A DNA stretch of 64,000 bases from Lyophyllum atratum. Lineage: Eukaryota > Basidiomycota > Agaricomycetes > Agaricales > Lyophyllaceae. The translations under genes were made by a program, and so were the position numbers. Shown here piece by piece: positions 48,701 to 60,361 of this stretch. The notes under the pieces are model-generated. The model had not been told where the DNA came from. It saw only the letters and a program-made list of their open reading frames with translations, and did not search any database. The stretch spans positions 62,001-126,000 of the forward strand of contig JACGCN010000003.1 of assembly GCA_014905825.1 (NCBI GenBank), given 5' to 3'. Numbering within the stretch: the stretch's first letter is position 1; every line of letters starts with the position of its first letter.

Positions 48701-51612
48701 GGCTAAAGTAACCCTAACCTATGTGCTTGCATTGCCCTGATGATTTTCGGGATCTGACAAGACTAAGTCAGCCAGCGTTGGTCGAAACGGAGAGAAAGGT
48801 CCACATGGTCGCGGTGCTCGATGGCCGCCATGTTCGTAATAGGCGTGGATAAAGGTTCAAGATTGGAAGCTTGAGAGGGAGGACTAGCTTTACAAGGATG
48901 CGGGATGTATGATGTGGTACAACTCGCCTGGGGAGTATCACAGAAAGCCTGGGTTTTATCATGCAAATCATGGAGGCGTAAGAGTCGTGTACCATCGTTC
49001 GCTCCGAAAAGGAAACTATTATTTGTCGTGTTATTTTCGAACCACTGCATCGACATGATCAGGTCATCAGCATTGCCCAGCACCTTGATGTGTGATAGGA
49101 AACTTAAGCTGTCCTTCGCGTTCGAGAAGTAGGTCGCGTGGTTTAGCTGGCCGTTTAGCGTGTGTTGGACTACTAGCAGAGTGGAAATGTTTGCTTCTGT
49201 GGCTGGCAGTGACCTCGAATCTATGGATCGTTGATGTTTTTCGAGTTTGTCACCCATTTTCACACGCAGGGCTCCTCTAGAGGCCCATTACTTAGGCACC
49301 TGATACAGATTCATCGTGTGCACAGCGTCGTAGATACTCCACGAACACAGCACTGCCAGACGCGCGCTGACTGGACGGGGGACAACATGGGATGGCAGTA
49401 CATGGTGCAGTCCTGAAGAACGAAAATGATTTAAGAATCTAAGGTCGGTCGTGGCGAGAAAATTAGGTCGTGAACTAGGGTATCATATGTACATCACCAT
49501 CGAAGGATACTGGTAACCTGCACCAGCAGGCAGTCAAGTCATCGCCACCTCGGGCACAGCTAGTGGCTGCCGCACTGTGGTCGGTCTCTTCCCTTCCCTG
49601 CCCAGACCAGCGGCGCGTTCCGCTTCCTCTATCGTGTACGCCGGTTGCTTCAGCTCTTTACACCGTCGCTTATGGACCTTACTCCGCCAATGAGATTGGA
49701 GCGCGGCGTCAGTCTCGTAGTATCTGTGAATGTGTATGACTGTCAGATGCGCGAATCAAGCCATGGGCCAGTGAACGCACTTGGCACATTCCACACAATA
49801 ATGTTGGGCGAGACCAGGCTTCTCGAAGTCAAGTGCTTGTGCTTCTAAGGCTGCTCTGTTCTGAGACGAATCAAATAAATATACTGCATTCCTTGATTGA
49901 GTTGGGTGGACGAACTTTTGGGTCCAGGTCGATGAGCTGAATCAGGTCTAAATCTCTCGATCTGACCTATGGAACTAAGTGAGATAAGGCTATTAGATTG
50001 AGACTACAGTCGGGCTCACTCGTGTACGAGATGCTCTGTGGACATCTCTCCTGGCGTGATGGGCTCGAGAACGGCGTAGGCGACCCATCGAAAAATTTCG
50101 TGGTTGATGTGGAGGCAATCAGAGAATATTTACATATATTTGTAAAGTATTTTATCGCAGGATTGTTGCCAAACAATGACGCGGAAGCCTTTCCAAATCC
50201 CGACGCGACTCCGTCACGCTCACTGACTTTGACCGCTTCAAGTCAACCGTTGACTTGCACTCGAAGTGGCTTCAAGTCAGGTCCAGGCCACATCAATATG
50301 TACTGGTTTCTTCGAGAGAGGGGGACAAATATACCTATGATGCCCCTTTTCTCTTGCGCTTTCTCTTTATCTCGCATTCGTGGACAGCAGCTTGCAGGGT
50401 TACACAGTCACCGAGGGAAAATTTGGCCAGCGTTATCTACCAGCGTCAAGACTTAAACCTGACTCGATGTCGGAAGGGATTTGGGGACTTCGGCCAATCA
50501 AAACTTCAACATAAGTAAAATCGCAAGTGACTGCATGCTGGACACTGTAATTACGAGCGTCATCGCTCAAAGCACGTCCAGATGATATTGACAGAGGCGA
50601 GACCTATGATAAGCAAGGAGTGAGACGAGTCCACATATAAAGAAGGGAGAAACCAACCCACCCAGAATACGTGATCGCTTTCACCTCACCATGAAACGAC
50701 GACCTGAGGAGTGTTGATCCGACTGATAAGCGTCCAACTTACCTTTACCTTCGTTTGGTAAACGTGCCTTGTGTTCACAGGAGGCTTCGGCCACCGTGGA
50801 GGAGTCCCGTATGGCACCTATCCCGCTGTAACGCAGAACATCCATCTGAGAGTCATCTGAGACTCCGAAAATCAGATAGCGATAAGGAATTTGATATACT
50901 TTTGGACACTCTAGCACCTGTTCGTTACCCGTTATAGTGTGCGTAGTCGATGGTATATGCTGATGTTAGACGCGAAAGCACCACTAGGCTCAGCAGCGGT
51001 CGAGAGCAGAAGATGGTCAAGAACAAAACTTGATTCGAAGTCCGACTCAACGAGTGCTGGCAAGTATCGACGCCGACGCTTTCATCTTAAAGCTTCAAAG
51101 CATCAGTTACCTACTCATTCTGTCACACGAGTCGATTTTTTCGCTGTTCCCTACAGATAAAAATGTCCGCTCATTCCGTTGCACTACTCCGATGTCATCT
51201 ACCTCTGCTTCTAATACTATGCTCACTTCCTCGCACCGCACTGCTGCTTGCGTGTCGTCATCCTCAGCAAACGTCCGTCTGGGAGTAATTCCGGCGCACC
51301 TTAGGTCTAAGTAATTTGGCCTTCATTCGCGCCCTCGTTACTAACAAGCAGTTTGAAGTGTTTGGCACCTACAGGTGAGCGATGTCAGCTTCAGGGAACC
51401 TCAAAGAGCAACAAGTACATAGACTGACGTCTTGTGCGTAGATGCGAAACCGCAACAATGCAGACTCCTCATACCTGTGGGAGAGTTAGCCTATGAGCAC
51501 GAAGTCCTCGACGGGAGACGAGATGGTATTTACACTCCTGCGAAGCGTGATGCCCAAGGTCAGTCATGACTGTATCTCTCAGATTCTGGTAAATTGCCTC
51601 ACAGAGTCATTT
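42736..51612. other. Long gene-poor stretch
   Basis: I found no domain, splice-consistent multi-exon model or RNA gene here. The longest frames are 48763-49263 (minus, 166 codons), 49998-50456 (plus, 152) and 43023-43424 (plus, 133); none shows motifs. A minus-strand hydrophobic segment (MFCMALSVFVLYLDV, about 48295-48250) and another near 46330-46270 may be remnants of membrane-protein genes. The left end still carries weak family II repeat similarity. Confidence 0.35.
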
Positions 51613-51789
51613 CTACCTTGAAAAGGTTACCGCAGGGATTAGCGCAATCGAACGACGGCGGACCTGAAAAGACATACAAGGCGCGTTAAGGACACCAACG
51701 CCCTGGCGGCCGGGATGAGGTGGCCATGGATTCGCAAACGCCTGTGATCCAAGAAGGACTAAAACTGCAAGGAACGTGGATTTATACAT
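51613..51789 (-). CDS. Possible small secreted protein
   Basis: The minus-strand ATG at 51789 opens a clear signal peptide (MYKSTFLAVLVLLGSQAFA) followed by NPWPPHPGRQG. Read straight through, the product is 58 residues. In another frame just downstream lies PPSFDCANPCGNLFK, which would suit a Cys-containing mature peptide, but the implied intron would be under 40 nt. So either this is a 58-residue peptide or a slightly damaged small-secreted-protein gene. No family recognised. Confidence 0.35.
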   Translation of the reverse strand: MYKSTFLAVLVLLGSQAFANPWPPHPGRQGVGVLNAPCMSFQVRRRSIALIPAVTFSR

Positions 51790-54127
51790 GGTGATCTGGC
51801 GTGGGGAGGGTGACTGTGTCAACTGAACGTCGTGGGTGGGTCGATCGTGTTCTCCTATTCAGTTTGTCTCACATATATACTCAGCTTGCGCGGATCGAGG
51901 TCCGATCTTCCGCTGTCGACCCTATACGTCTGTATAATGTTTCAGGTCATGAATTAAGCAGTCAGTTGGTCTCTGCGGCCGCCCTAAGACCAGAGCACCA
52001 TGTACGTCGGACCTACTACCGATGCATGATGATCTGTTTCATGAATGTTTATGCCATATAGTGAGAGTGGCCTAAGCAGCTAATTCACATCTTATGTTCA
52101 CCGGCGCGTCTTACTCGGGATCCTGGTTGGTTCTATCCTGGGACCCGCTAAGATTCTATTTAGCCTGCCACGCACTAGCGCCTGCCAAGCTAGAGCGCGA
52201 ATAGGGGGAACGAAGCAACATCTCACGACAATGGACAGGGTTGGTTAGTCAAACCGCATTGCGATATAAAATGTAACAGTTACCTTTGCCATAATCCCCC
52301 AGTTGATGAGGTATTCAGAATACCTTGGGAACGAGGAATCAAGCCGCCATCTTCGCCTGCCTGCAAGTATCAAAGTAACGGCTAACCTGGTCAACTGCAT
52401 CGGCTATGGTATGGATGATAGCTTCCAGTCCAAATCACACGCCAAATCCACGACGTCAACTGTCTACCCAGACAATCATGCGTTCGCAACGGGCGTCTGC
52501 AGGTTCGGGGCGGATGAGAATGGTTACACCTTTCGTCTCTGCTTCATAGCCCAGGAACGTCAGCACGATGCTCTGTAGCAGGCTCCAGCGGGTGTTCACC
52601 ATTGCAAATCATTCCCACTGTTCCTACTCTCTCATAGCACCCAGTCCCCATGCCCCGAACAACGCGACCTTAGTCAAACAAGATGTCTATGCGTCATTTC
52701 CCTGCGCGAGCACCCAAACCTTTGAGTGAATTCTTCCGTCTCCCGTCTACACCTCCCACCTGATCTCGATCGCTGACCCCGTGCAAATCGTTTTTGCGTA
52801 GGACCGTGATCAACCTGCCCTTGTAGCTCTTCCCGATGCTGAAGATTAGCGGGGCGACGTCTTGACCGACCAGTTATCCATGCGTTGCTGTGGCGTCAGC
52901 GTCGTTATGACGTGCGTAGATCTGCCCGAGACTGACCCCCCGTATAGATGCGTTCGTAAAAGCACCATATGCTGTATTATCGGCGTAGAAACACGCCCGT
53001 GCGTCGATAGGTAAGTATGTGTATGTCAGAAACTTCATTCCTACGTGGTAGCGTTGATAAGGTTCTGACAGTTAGACTTCTATTGAGGCGTGATAAGTAG
53101 ATGCTTAGCGCCGTGACTCATGGTCTTCCTTTGCCTTGATACTGACGTACACAAGTATGCAAATGATGACAGAATACTAGGACCCCGATTGAGGTATAAT
53201 CAGTTGTCATCCATTCCTTTCTATGCTTCCATGCTGCCGTTAAGCACACAGTCCTACATGATACTTCTACAAGGCGCGCCTAGATTTTTCTAAGCGCGTT
53301 GTATACGATGTATCTTTCAGCGCGTCCGCAATGCAGCCAGAAATAGATCGCGAGGCCTATGATTATTGACGACCGTAACGATCAGCATAGAAAGGACATC
53401 CATATTTCGATACTCATGTCCTGAATGGATCACATCCACGACTGCAAGTCGGAACCTGACAGGTCTGATGATTTCTCTATAATTTTTTTTGCATACTACC
53501 CTTCCCACTCTTGTACCACTTGTAACCGATATCATCTACCAGCAGCATGGCGCAGTTGGAAGCGCGCGGGGCCCATATACACCAATCGAGGAAAATTGAT
53601 GTTGTCTACCCCGAGGTCACTTGATCGAAACAAGTTGCTGCTACTATAAAAGAAGCCTCTTTTTTCCTTTCTTTTACAAGCGGGTGTATCTCTCTGTTAA
53701 TCCATGGTAATGAATCATGATAATCAAAGACTCAGTAAGGAAATAAGGGAAAACAACGGGGATTGGCGATTTGGCTGGGCTGGCTGGGGAGAGGGTGGCT
53801 TCGAGCGCGACCCCTGCCACAGATATGCATATTATTATCGGAGAGTACTCAAGTACTCAAGCAATGAGCTTCATCACGTCAGCGATGACGCTGGCTCGGT
53901 CTTCACAGAGTATGCGCGCGCGTCTAGGTACATCAACAGGCCCGGTCTCGTTCGAATCCTGATTACTTGCGGAGCGCTCATCAAAGGAACATGAACGTCG
54001 TTGGAGGAGCTTCAGATATATATGCAGGATATGAAGTCTGTTGAAATACAAGTGATGGAGATGCTAGAGAAATACCCGGAGTCGATATAAGGTGTTACCC
54101 GCCACCGCCCCTACAAAGCTTGATACC
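51790..54127. other. No supported gene
   Basis: Only short frames without motifs, for example 52303-52578 and 53704-53994 on the plus strand. Confidence 0.4.
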
Positions 54128-54712
54128 TCAGAACGTCGAGCCCTCTGGCGGCTGCGGCAGCTTCCGATTATTGAACGACGCCATTTCCCTATTGACCGTG
54201 AAAAGACTGTGAGCTTCGTCGGCGCCAAGACACACGAACGGGACACGCACTTTCTGATCTCGACGAGAACATGCTCGATGCTGCTGTTCCTCGACCAGCC
54301 CGAGAGTATAGGCAACCTCGCCGCATCCACCTTCCCATTGACCTGATTCACGAACGGGAGGTTCACGCGCGAGAGGAACTGGACGTCGGGGTGGGCGTCC
54401 GGGTACGACTCGCCACAGGTGATCTTGAGGCTGTAGATGCGGTTCTCGTGTACGGTCTGATCGGGGGGATCGGGGGTGAGAGGTAGGATGGTGGGGAGAG
54501 AGGGAGGAGACGTACGTGGCCGGGCCCGATGATGGTGCCATTCCAGTTGCTCATCATGATATCGTCGCCGTCTTCCAGACCGTACGAGCACGAGCCATCG
54601 CCGATGCCTTTCTCGCCCTTCTCGAGCTCTTCTAGCAGCCGGAAGTTTCTGGGAACTGGGGATCGGGGTTAGCGGGGGTTGAAGGGGATTGTGGCCACTC
54701 ACCCTTTGCCAT
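54128..54712 (-). CDS. MMS2: Ubiquitin-conjugating enzyme variant, MMS2/UEV1 type
   Basis: Four exons (54712-54703, 54655-54516, 54456-54251, 54188-54128) join to 138 residues, the usual length of the family. Landmarks in order: [71 protein letters not shown] and the C-terminal [18 protein letters not shown]. The catalytic Cys of E2 enzymes is absent, as expected of UEVs. The known role is to partner Ubc13 in making Lys63-linked ubiquitin chains during error-free post-replication repair. No sign of damage. The first coding exon is only 10 nt. This is the most conserved gene in the window and anchors an otherwise variable region. Confidence 0.93.
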
Positions 54713-55472
54713 CGAGGATGAGGAGAGGGGATAACCGTGTTGTGCCTGAACGGGACGGCGGAGTTGCAAGTCACACAGAACACAGCCACAGGAATCAAAG
54801 TTGCGCCGCTGCCACGGCCCACCACCACCTCTTCCAGAGAAAAATCGTTATCGCGGCGGAATGTAGCCCCTCGCTTCCAATTTCTGTTGCGTTCTGACCT
54901 TTCTCACCACGGGCTCCTGTAGAAAAACCGCCCATACTCCTTTTTCGCTAGCCAACGTGGGCCCTCATCTAGCTTGTATGGGTGTCTTGTCACCCCCCCC
55001 AGACTGGACTGCAGGGGACTGTCCATCGACATCTTTGACCAGGATTTCGCATTTTCTCGCACCTACGCACGTCATACGTTATCTGAGGCCTGGGTTGATT
55101 TTCTACGCTTCGTGACGTGACCGTACGGTGTATGGCTGTCGAATTACTGCGAAGTTTTACCGAATCCTGGGCGCACCCGCGACAGCCGCTTCATGCACTC
55201 TGTAGTCTTTCGCGTCATCCTACAACCGAAATCCTCGACTTTATGTTTATCAAGCCCCTCCCACCCGCGGATACTTGGCTGGTTACAAGAGCCGCTTGAG
55301 ATGACGCGTCACCAACTCATCCAACAAGAAAACGAAGTAGGTGATGCCCACTATCCATTTTCATGCGAACCGTTGACTGATCTTGGAGTATCCGACGGCT
55401 TTTGAAGTAGATTGGGCGCTGGGACCCCCTTTTCCCTTTCCCACCACAAACCAGCAGCCGGAAGAGTAGTGT
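54713..55472. other. Intergenic region between MMS2 and tRNA; no gene seen
   Basis: Short frames only. It contains the MMS2 promoter side and the 5' flank of the tRNA. Confidence 0.45.
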
Positions 55473-55566
55473 GCCGTGTTGGCGTAGTGGTAGCGCGTCT
55501 CACTCGTATGAAGTCGTATTGGAGGATGCGATGAGAAGGTCACTCGTTCAATCCGGGTACGCGGCA
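55473..55566 (+). tRNA. tRNA-Thr (anticodon CGU) with a 22-nt intron
   Basis: The cloverleaf can be drawn by hand. The acceptor stem GCCGTGT pairs with ACGCGGC, the D stem is GCG/CGC, and the anticodon stem TCTCA pairs with TGAGA across the intron. The loop holds CGT at 55505-55507, and the T stem ACTCG/CGGGT encloses TTCAATC. The intron (55509-55530) follows position 37, the canonical site. The discriminator base is A. It would read ACG codons. Confidence 0.88.
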
Positions 55567-56230
55567 CTAGTGGTGCGTTGGAAGTTTTTCATCAAAGTGA
55601 TGTTTCCTAGGTTTTCCCGCATTGGATTTTTCGCCGAACGGAGGATCTTGATTCTTTTGGCGTCAACATCGTTTGTGAATCGGCATCATGGTGTATCCCA
55701 TCTCGAGATCCAGTAGGTTTTCGAAGATGAGTGAAAGAAGCTTCTCAAATCTGTGATCGTTTCATCGCCGTGCATTTCAGGATGCCATCCGCGTCGTTTC
55801 GGCTTTCTGGCGGCTTAGACTCCTCCCAAATTTCGGCGATCAACCCAAAACAAGAATCTCGAGGTCATTCAGTCTTTTTTCGTGATGCTCTTTGTCAAGC
55901 GATAACGAATGTATCATGACAGGACTTTTTGATAATCAGCGGTTCTTCCTCTCCGATCCTTTCCCCGACTATCGGCTGGTTGTGAAAGGTTTTTGTGTCG
56001 TTGGCGTCCATCGTCCGCATCCATCGAATCACAAACAGCCATTCACATGCATCACAGTGAGCTGGCTAATGATGATACTGGAACGTACATGCATTAGGGG
56101 AAAGCTATTTGCCTGTAGATTGGTCTTCGGTAAGTATATCTATGGCTTTTTTGCTGGAGGAGAGGGATGGCGTTTGTCGACACGTGCCAGCTTTGTCTTT
56201 TTACGTAGCCTTTGGGTGCCTCCTCGCGCC
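55567..56230. other. No supported gene
   Basis: Sequence between the tRNA and the first copy of the 0.9-kb direct repeat. Nothing recognised. Confidence 0.4.
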
Positions 56231-57205
56231 TGGCGGCCCTGTCGTAAACTCTTTCCGCACATGTCACATTCTTGTACAAAGTCCTTCCTGGACTGAATTG
56301 TTTTGATACCTTCTTAACTTTGGCCTTGATCTCAACTTCACCTTACGAAGACTCCTGTATCTTTAGTCTGCCGAGCCGCATCATCTTCGAGAAAACGCCA
56401 AGCCATTTCATTTTTTTGATCAACTTCTCGATCCCGACTTTCTCCCGATCGACCTTTTGGCAAGCGTCGCAGAACGACTCGGCCATATTCTCCTTCTGAA
56501 TGTATCTCGCTTCTACTCATCTATCATCCATAGAGCACCGAGAACTCGACTCGCTCTCAGACCTGTCGTTTCATTGACTGTTTCGAGGTCAGTCTGTCAT
56601 GATTTTCGGGTCGCCGCTATGATGTAGTCTCCGGTGGCTGACGTTCCAACGGATGATAGTCGATCTGTTACTTAGATGGCTTAGGACCTCTCTACGCGCA
56701 ATTAGCTCCTGCAACCCATATGAGCGTTTCTCTACCTTTGTTCCACTCGAGATCTCGCGTTTCACGGTTGTGCAGGATTCCCCGCAACGCACGGATGGAA
56801 GGAGGCTCTGTATGTCCGTGAATTCTGCCTTGAGCAGGCCAACAACCGCTAGTTTAATCTCATGACTGATCGTCGCTCGATATCGCGCTTAGCCCGGCGG
56901 ATTTATGGGGTTTAATTCCACTGTGCTTCTGGCGTCCCTCCAAACGCGCATTTGCGTTTCCTTAGGCAAGTTACTGTATAGGTAAGGGATGTACTTGAAT
57001 CTCCACTTGATTTTATTCTTTGGAAAAACTGTTCACATTGGAAAAACTGTTCACATTTTTCTCTAGTCTCGTTCTCTACGAATCGTACTCCCTCCAAATG
57101 CAGTATTTTTCATCACTGGGCCTTTCTCGGGTCGGCACATCGGAATGGGGGTTCGATAGCTGCGGTCATGACCCAAGAACGCCTACAAACGAAAAACCTC
57201 AGCGG
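56231..57205. repeat. 0.9-kb direct repeat, copy A
   Basis: Matches 57927-58845 in the same orientation at roughly 70-80 percent by eye. Shared words include GGCNGCCCTGTCGTAAACT, GAGAAAACGCCAAGCCA, TTTGGCAAGCGTCG, CATAGAGCACC, GAGGTCAGTCTGTCA and ATGCAGTATT. On the minus strand both copies could encode ISHEIKLAVVGLLKAEFTD-like text, but copy B has stops. Confidence 0.7.
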
Positions 57206-57291
57206 AGAGCCACTGACCTGATTCTCCCCGCCGTCTCCAACTCTCTCTGTCTCCGCAGCCTATCCAAATACCCCACGACCACGCCCCAAGC

Positions 57292-57475
57292 ATGTTCGCA
57301 GGTGGGACCACCAACACTTGCGAGGAGATCGTCGATGAGTACGAGCACCCAACCTTGTCTTGTTAAATTTTCACCCGATTGAACCACTTATCTTCTGACA
57401 GCGAAGACGACGGACGAGGACCTGACGAGCGAGAACTGGGAGCTCATTTTGGATCTATGCGACAAGGTTCTGGAT
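57292..57475 (+). pseudogene. HSE1/STAM-like VHS-domain gene fragment
   Basis: A pyrimidine-rich leader precedes ATG 57292 and the exon MFAGGTTNTCEEIV. A second exon starting at 57402 encodes KTTDEDLTSENWELILDLCDKV, the start of the VHS domain of ESCRT-0 proteins (HSE1/STAM), which sort ubiquitinated cargo at endosomes. The piece stops after CDKV; the rest of VHS, the UIM and the SH3 domain are absent. The donor expected at 57335 reads ATGAGT instead of GTGAGT. Introns are retained, so it came by DNA duplication rather than from mRNA. Confidence 0.7.
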
Positions 57476-57500
57476 CAGGGCCTGGGGGGGGTGCGTGCTG

Positions 57501-57592
57501 ACAGCGCGGTCGCAGCAGGACCCGATATTCATCAACTAGCGATGTAGTACCCCGGCCTCAATTGCGGCATCACTTCAGCCAGAAACGTGAGT
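57501..57592 (+). pseudogene. LysM-domain remnant
   Basis: The translation DSAVAAGPDIHQLAM, a stop, then YPGLNCGITSARN aligns with DIAVAAGINTDQLIQYNPGLNC of the gene at 59107-60118, followed by the same kind of intron donor. It lies at a comparable distance after repeat copy A as the intact LysM exon does after copy B. This suggests a tandem duplication of the whole LysM locus, with this copy decayed. Confidence 0.65.
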
Positions 57593-57926
57593 CAGGAAGT
57601 ACTTAGTAGTAATTAAACCAACGACCCGTACCAGGGCCCAAGACCGAGCTCATGGGCCCAATCGAGGGTATTTCTCGTTTCGGCGCATCTTTTCTGAACG
57701 ACTAATCCCGCATTTATCCCCAGAGACGAAGGAGGGTGACATCCATACCAGCGTAAATAATAGGACCCTTGGAGCCGTGTAGGAAGGTCCAGAAGCTGGC
57801 ATCTGCAAAAGTTAAGGTGTTCAGACTTACTCGTCACAAATTTGGTTCCGTCTAGCATTCGGAATAATTATCCCGATTCCCGAGGAGCCCTTTGCGGTTT
57901 CCCAGGGGTTCCAGCTTGCGAAACGG

Positions 57927-58845
57927 TGCCTGGCAGCCCTGTCGTAAACTTCTTATACACCATGCCGCACATGCTCGTCCATCTGGAATGCATTGTTTTA
58001 ATTTAATTTTAACTACGCCTGTACCAGCCTATACCTCAACTTCAGCTTCCGCATACATACCGGTGTATTTTTAGTCTGCCAAGCCATGAGAAAACGCCAA
58101 GCCACTTTCTTTGATCAACTCGATCGCAACCCTTCGCAACCTTGATCCCAACTCTCTCTCGATCAACCGTTTGGCAAGCGTCGTTGAACTCCTCACCTAT
58201 ATGCTCCTTCGAAATGTATCTCGTTTTTACTACTCTGACAATCATAGAGCACCAGGAACTCGCCTCGCTCCCAAAACTATTGTTTCGTTAACTGTTTTGA
58301 GGTCAGTCTGTCACGAATTTTAGGCGCGCGTCATATGACGGCTGACGACCTCTGTACCCGCAATAAGCACCTGCAGGCCATACGACTGCTTTTCTACTTT
58401 TGATTCAGTCGAGACCTCGCGTTTCACGGTGGTCGGTCAGGATACGCCGCAATGCGCGTATGGCATCAGCTGCTCTGTGTCCGTGAACTCTGAACTGAGC
58501 AGGCCAGCAAGCGCCAGTCTAACCTCGTGACTGGTCGTCGCTCGATATCCCGCTGAGCCAGGCAGATTTATAAGCGCGCAGTTATCTTGCCTCAGGCCAG
58601 TTCTTCTATAGGTAAGGAATCTACTAGCATCCATACTTATTTCATGTTTTGAGCAAATTTTCACCTTCTTCTACAGTCCCTAGACCATTCTCGATTACTC
58701 GGACGATTACGATGCTACTCCCACTGAATGCAGTATTCGCCGTCGCCTTTTCGGTCCGCACACATAGCTCCCGTCATGGGCCAAGGCCCAAGGACGTCTA
58801 TAAAACTGGAACAAAAACCTCCCACGGCTCAAAGGACGCCATATG
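57927..58845. repeat. 0.9-kb direct repeat, copy B
   Basis: Partner of 56231-57205. It ends about 260 bp before the LysM gene start, so it probably contains distal promoter sequence of that gene. Confidence 0.7.
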
Positions 58846-59021
58846 GATTGATCATGACCCTCGTGGAGCGGAAACAAAAGACGGTTAACTGATCATTGCA
58901 AGTGCCAAATGGATCATTCTACTCAGGTCCTCGATGACCTATTGGTTGTTTGGCGACATGGTCCTGCCATCAGACCTTACGATCAGGCCCAGTCGCGTTT
59001 AGTTTCTGCTCATGGAAAATG

Positions 59022-59028
59022 TATATAA
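59022..59028 (+). promoter_or_regulatory. TATA box of the LysM gene
   Basis: TATATAA lies 79 nt upstream of the ATG at 59107, at the spacing also seen for the subtilase gene. Confidence 0.5.
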
Positions 59029-59106
59029 CAGGTGTATAGCCAGGTTAAACCAAGGAAGGGTTTACTTCCTTGTACCAGCGCGCACCTTTCGTCAAATCGA
59101 CCCGCC

Positions 59107-60118
59107 ATGTTTAGTCTGAGGACGGCCATCGTTGTCCTCGTTTTTTCCAGCGGAACTTTCGCGGCCGACTGTACGACAGCTACCGTTGGCTCTCCTTATT
59201 CTACTTGGTCAGTGCTCTTCCCATATATGTACTCCAGTATCCCGGGCTCATTACGTGCCTCCATCATTCGATTTTCATAGCTACGACATCGCAGTCGCCG
59301 CAGGAATAAACACCGACCAATTGATACAATACAACCCAGGCCTTAACTGTGCCCTCATCCAGCCTGGTCAGAAACGTAGGTCATATAGATCCGTCTATGT
59401 TGGTGTAGCTCAGTCCCCGGTGACTTCAGTTTGTGTTACCGTTGGAGATCTCCCAAGCACCGCGCCTCAACCCAATCCCGACGGCTCATGCGCTACATAC
59501 ACGGTATTAATATCCCAGATGAATGTCTATCCGATGACTGATCCCATATTTTACTTCATAGACCAAGGAGGGCGACTACTGTGCTCTCATCGGTACTAAC
59601 TTCGGGATTACGGCAGCTCAAATTGAACAATTCAATGCCAATGTATACCTTTGTCTACTACCTTCGATGTCTTCTGACGTTTACTTTTGCAGACTTACAA
59701 AGTACTTTACTTCAATCCATTTCGTACAAGATTTACAGCTAATGAATTGATTCAAGTGGAAAGGCTGCGCGGCGCTTCAACTTAGTGAGTGCCCTCCCGA
59801 TGCCCGTTTATTCATCTGAATACTAATCATGAATGTCAGACTTCACCCTCTGTGTAAGCGCACGATGCGTTACCCGTTCGTGTCCCATAACAAAGCTCAT
59901 TCACGCTCCACGCTAGGTTTCGACCGGTACTCCCCCGCCCATTCCCATCAATCCTCTACTCCAGTGCGGACCCGAATCCCCTTCAGGTGGCGAATGTCCC
60001 CTCAAAGCATGCTGTTCTGCGTGAGTTTTTGCGCAATCCTTCATCCTCAGTACTGACCGCGCGGTGTGTACACAGATTCGGGTTCTGCGGAATCCGTAAC
60101 CTCACCGATTTTGATTGA
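59107..60118 (+). CDS. Secreted LysM protein with a cut-short hevein (CBM18) domain
   Basis: Nine exons (59107-59207, 59281-59375, 59430-59503, 59562-59642, 59693-59701, 59757-59784, 59840-59853, 59917-60020, 60076-60118) join to 182 residues. The signal peptide is MFSLRTAIVVLVFSSGTFA. Two LysM modules follow (YDIAVAAGINTDQLIQYNPGL...LCVTVGDLP and DYCALIGTNFGITAAQIEQFN...LCVS), then a Pro-rich hinge and a hevein module starting QCGPESPSGGECPLKACCS. LysM and hevein modules bind chitin. In fungi this order usually leads into a GH18 chitinase, or forms chitin-masking secreted proteins. Here the hevein stops being recognisable after FGFCG and a TGA follows nine codons later. One exon is nine nt. 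The gene may be truncated by the adjacent transposon. Confidence 0.78.
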
Positions 60119-60361
60119 TCAAAGGCCTTTACCATAGGACATCCGATTAAGCAATGGGTTCGATTAATCACAATTGTACAAGTAAATTACAGGCTACATA
60201 ATGCTGATACACGGCTGTTTAAACACAATTCCTGTAGTACTGATAAAAAGAGCGCGATTAATCAGGACAAGGATCAATCACCGGGACATGAGGGATGAGC
60301 GAGCTTGGCCGGGTCTGTTTAATCGAAGCCACGATTAACCACGGTTACGAACTAGTAGTGA
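60119..60361. repeat. GATTAATC-rich block at the end of the KDZ element
   Basis: The palindrome GATTAATC occurs at 60162, 60256 and 60360. Partial forms (GATTAAG 60145, TTTAATCG 60318, GATTAACC 60333, GGATCAATCA near 60269) lie between. The last copy overlaps the stop codon of the transposase. Clustered short repeats beside a transposase are typical of subterminal binding sites; that role is inferred. Confidence 0.6.

Noticed and set aside
56231..58845. Interpretation of the 0.9-kb direct repeats as LTRs of a retroelement
   Set aside because: I see no TG...CA ends, primer-binding site or retroviral-type genes between them. The LysM remnant after copy A and LysM gene after copy B fit a tandem duplication better.
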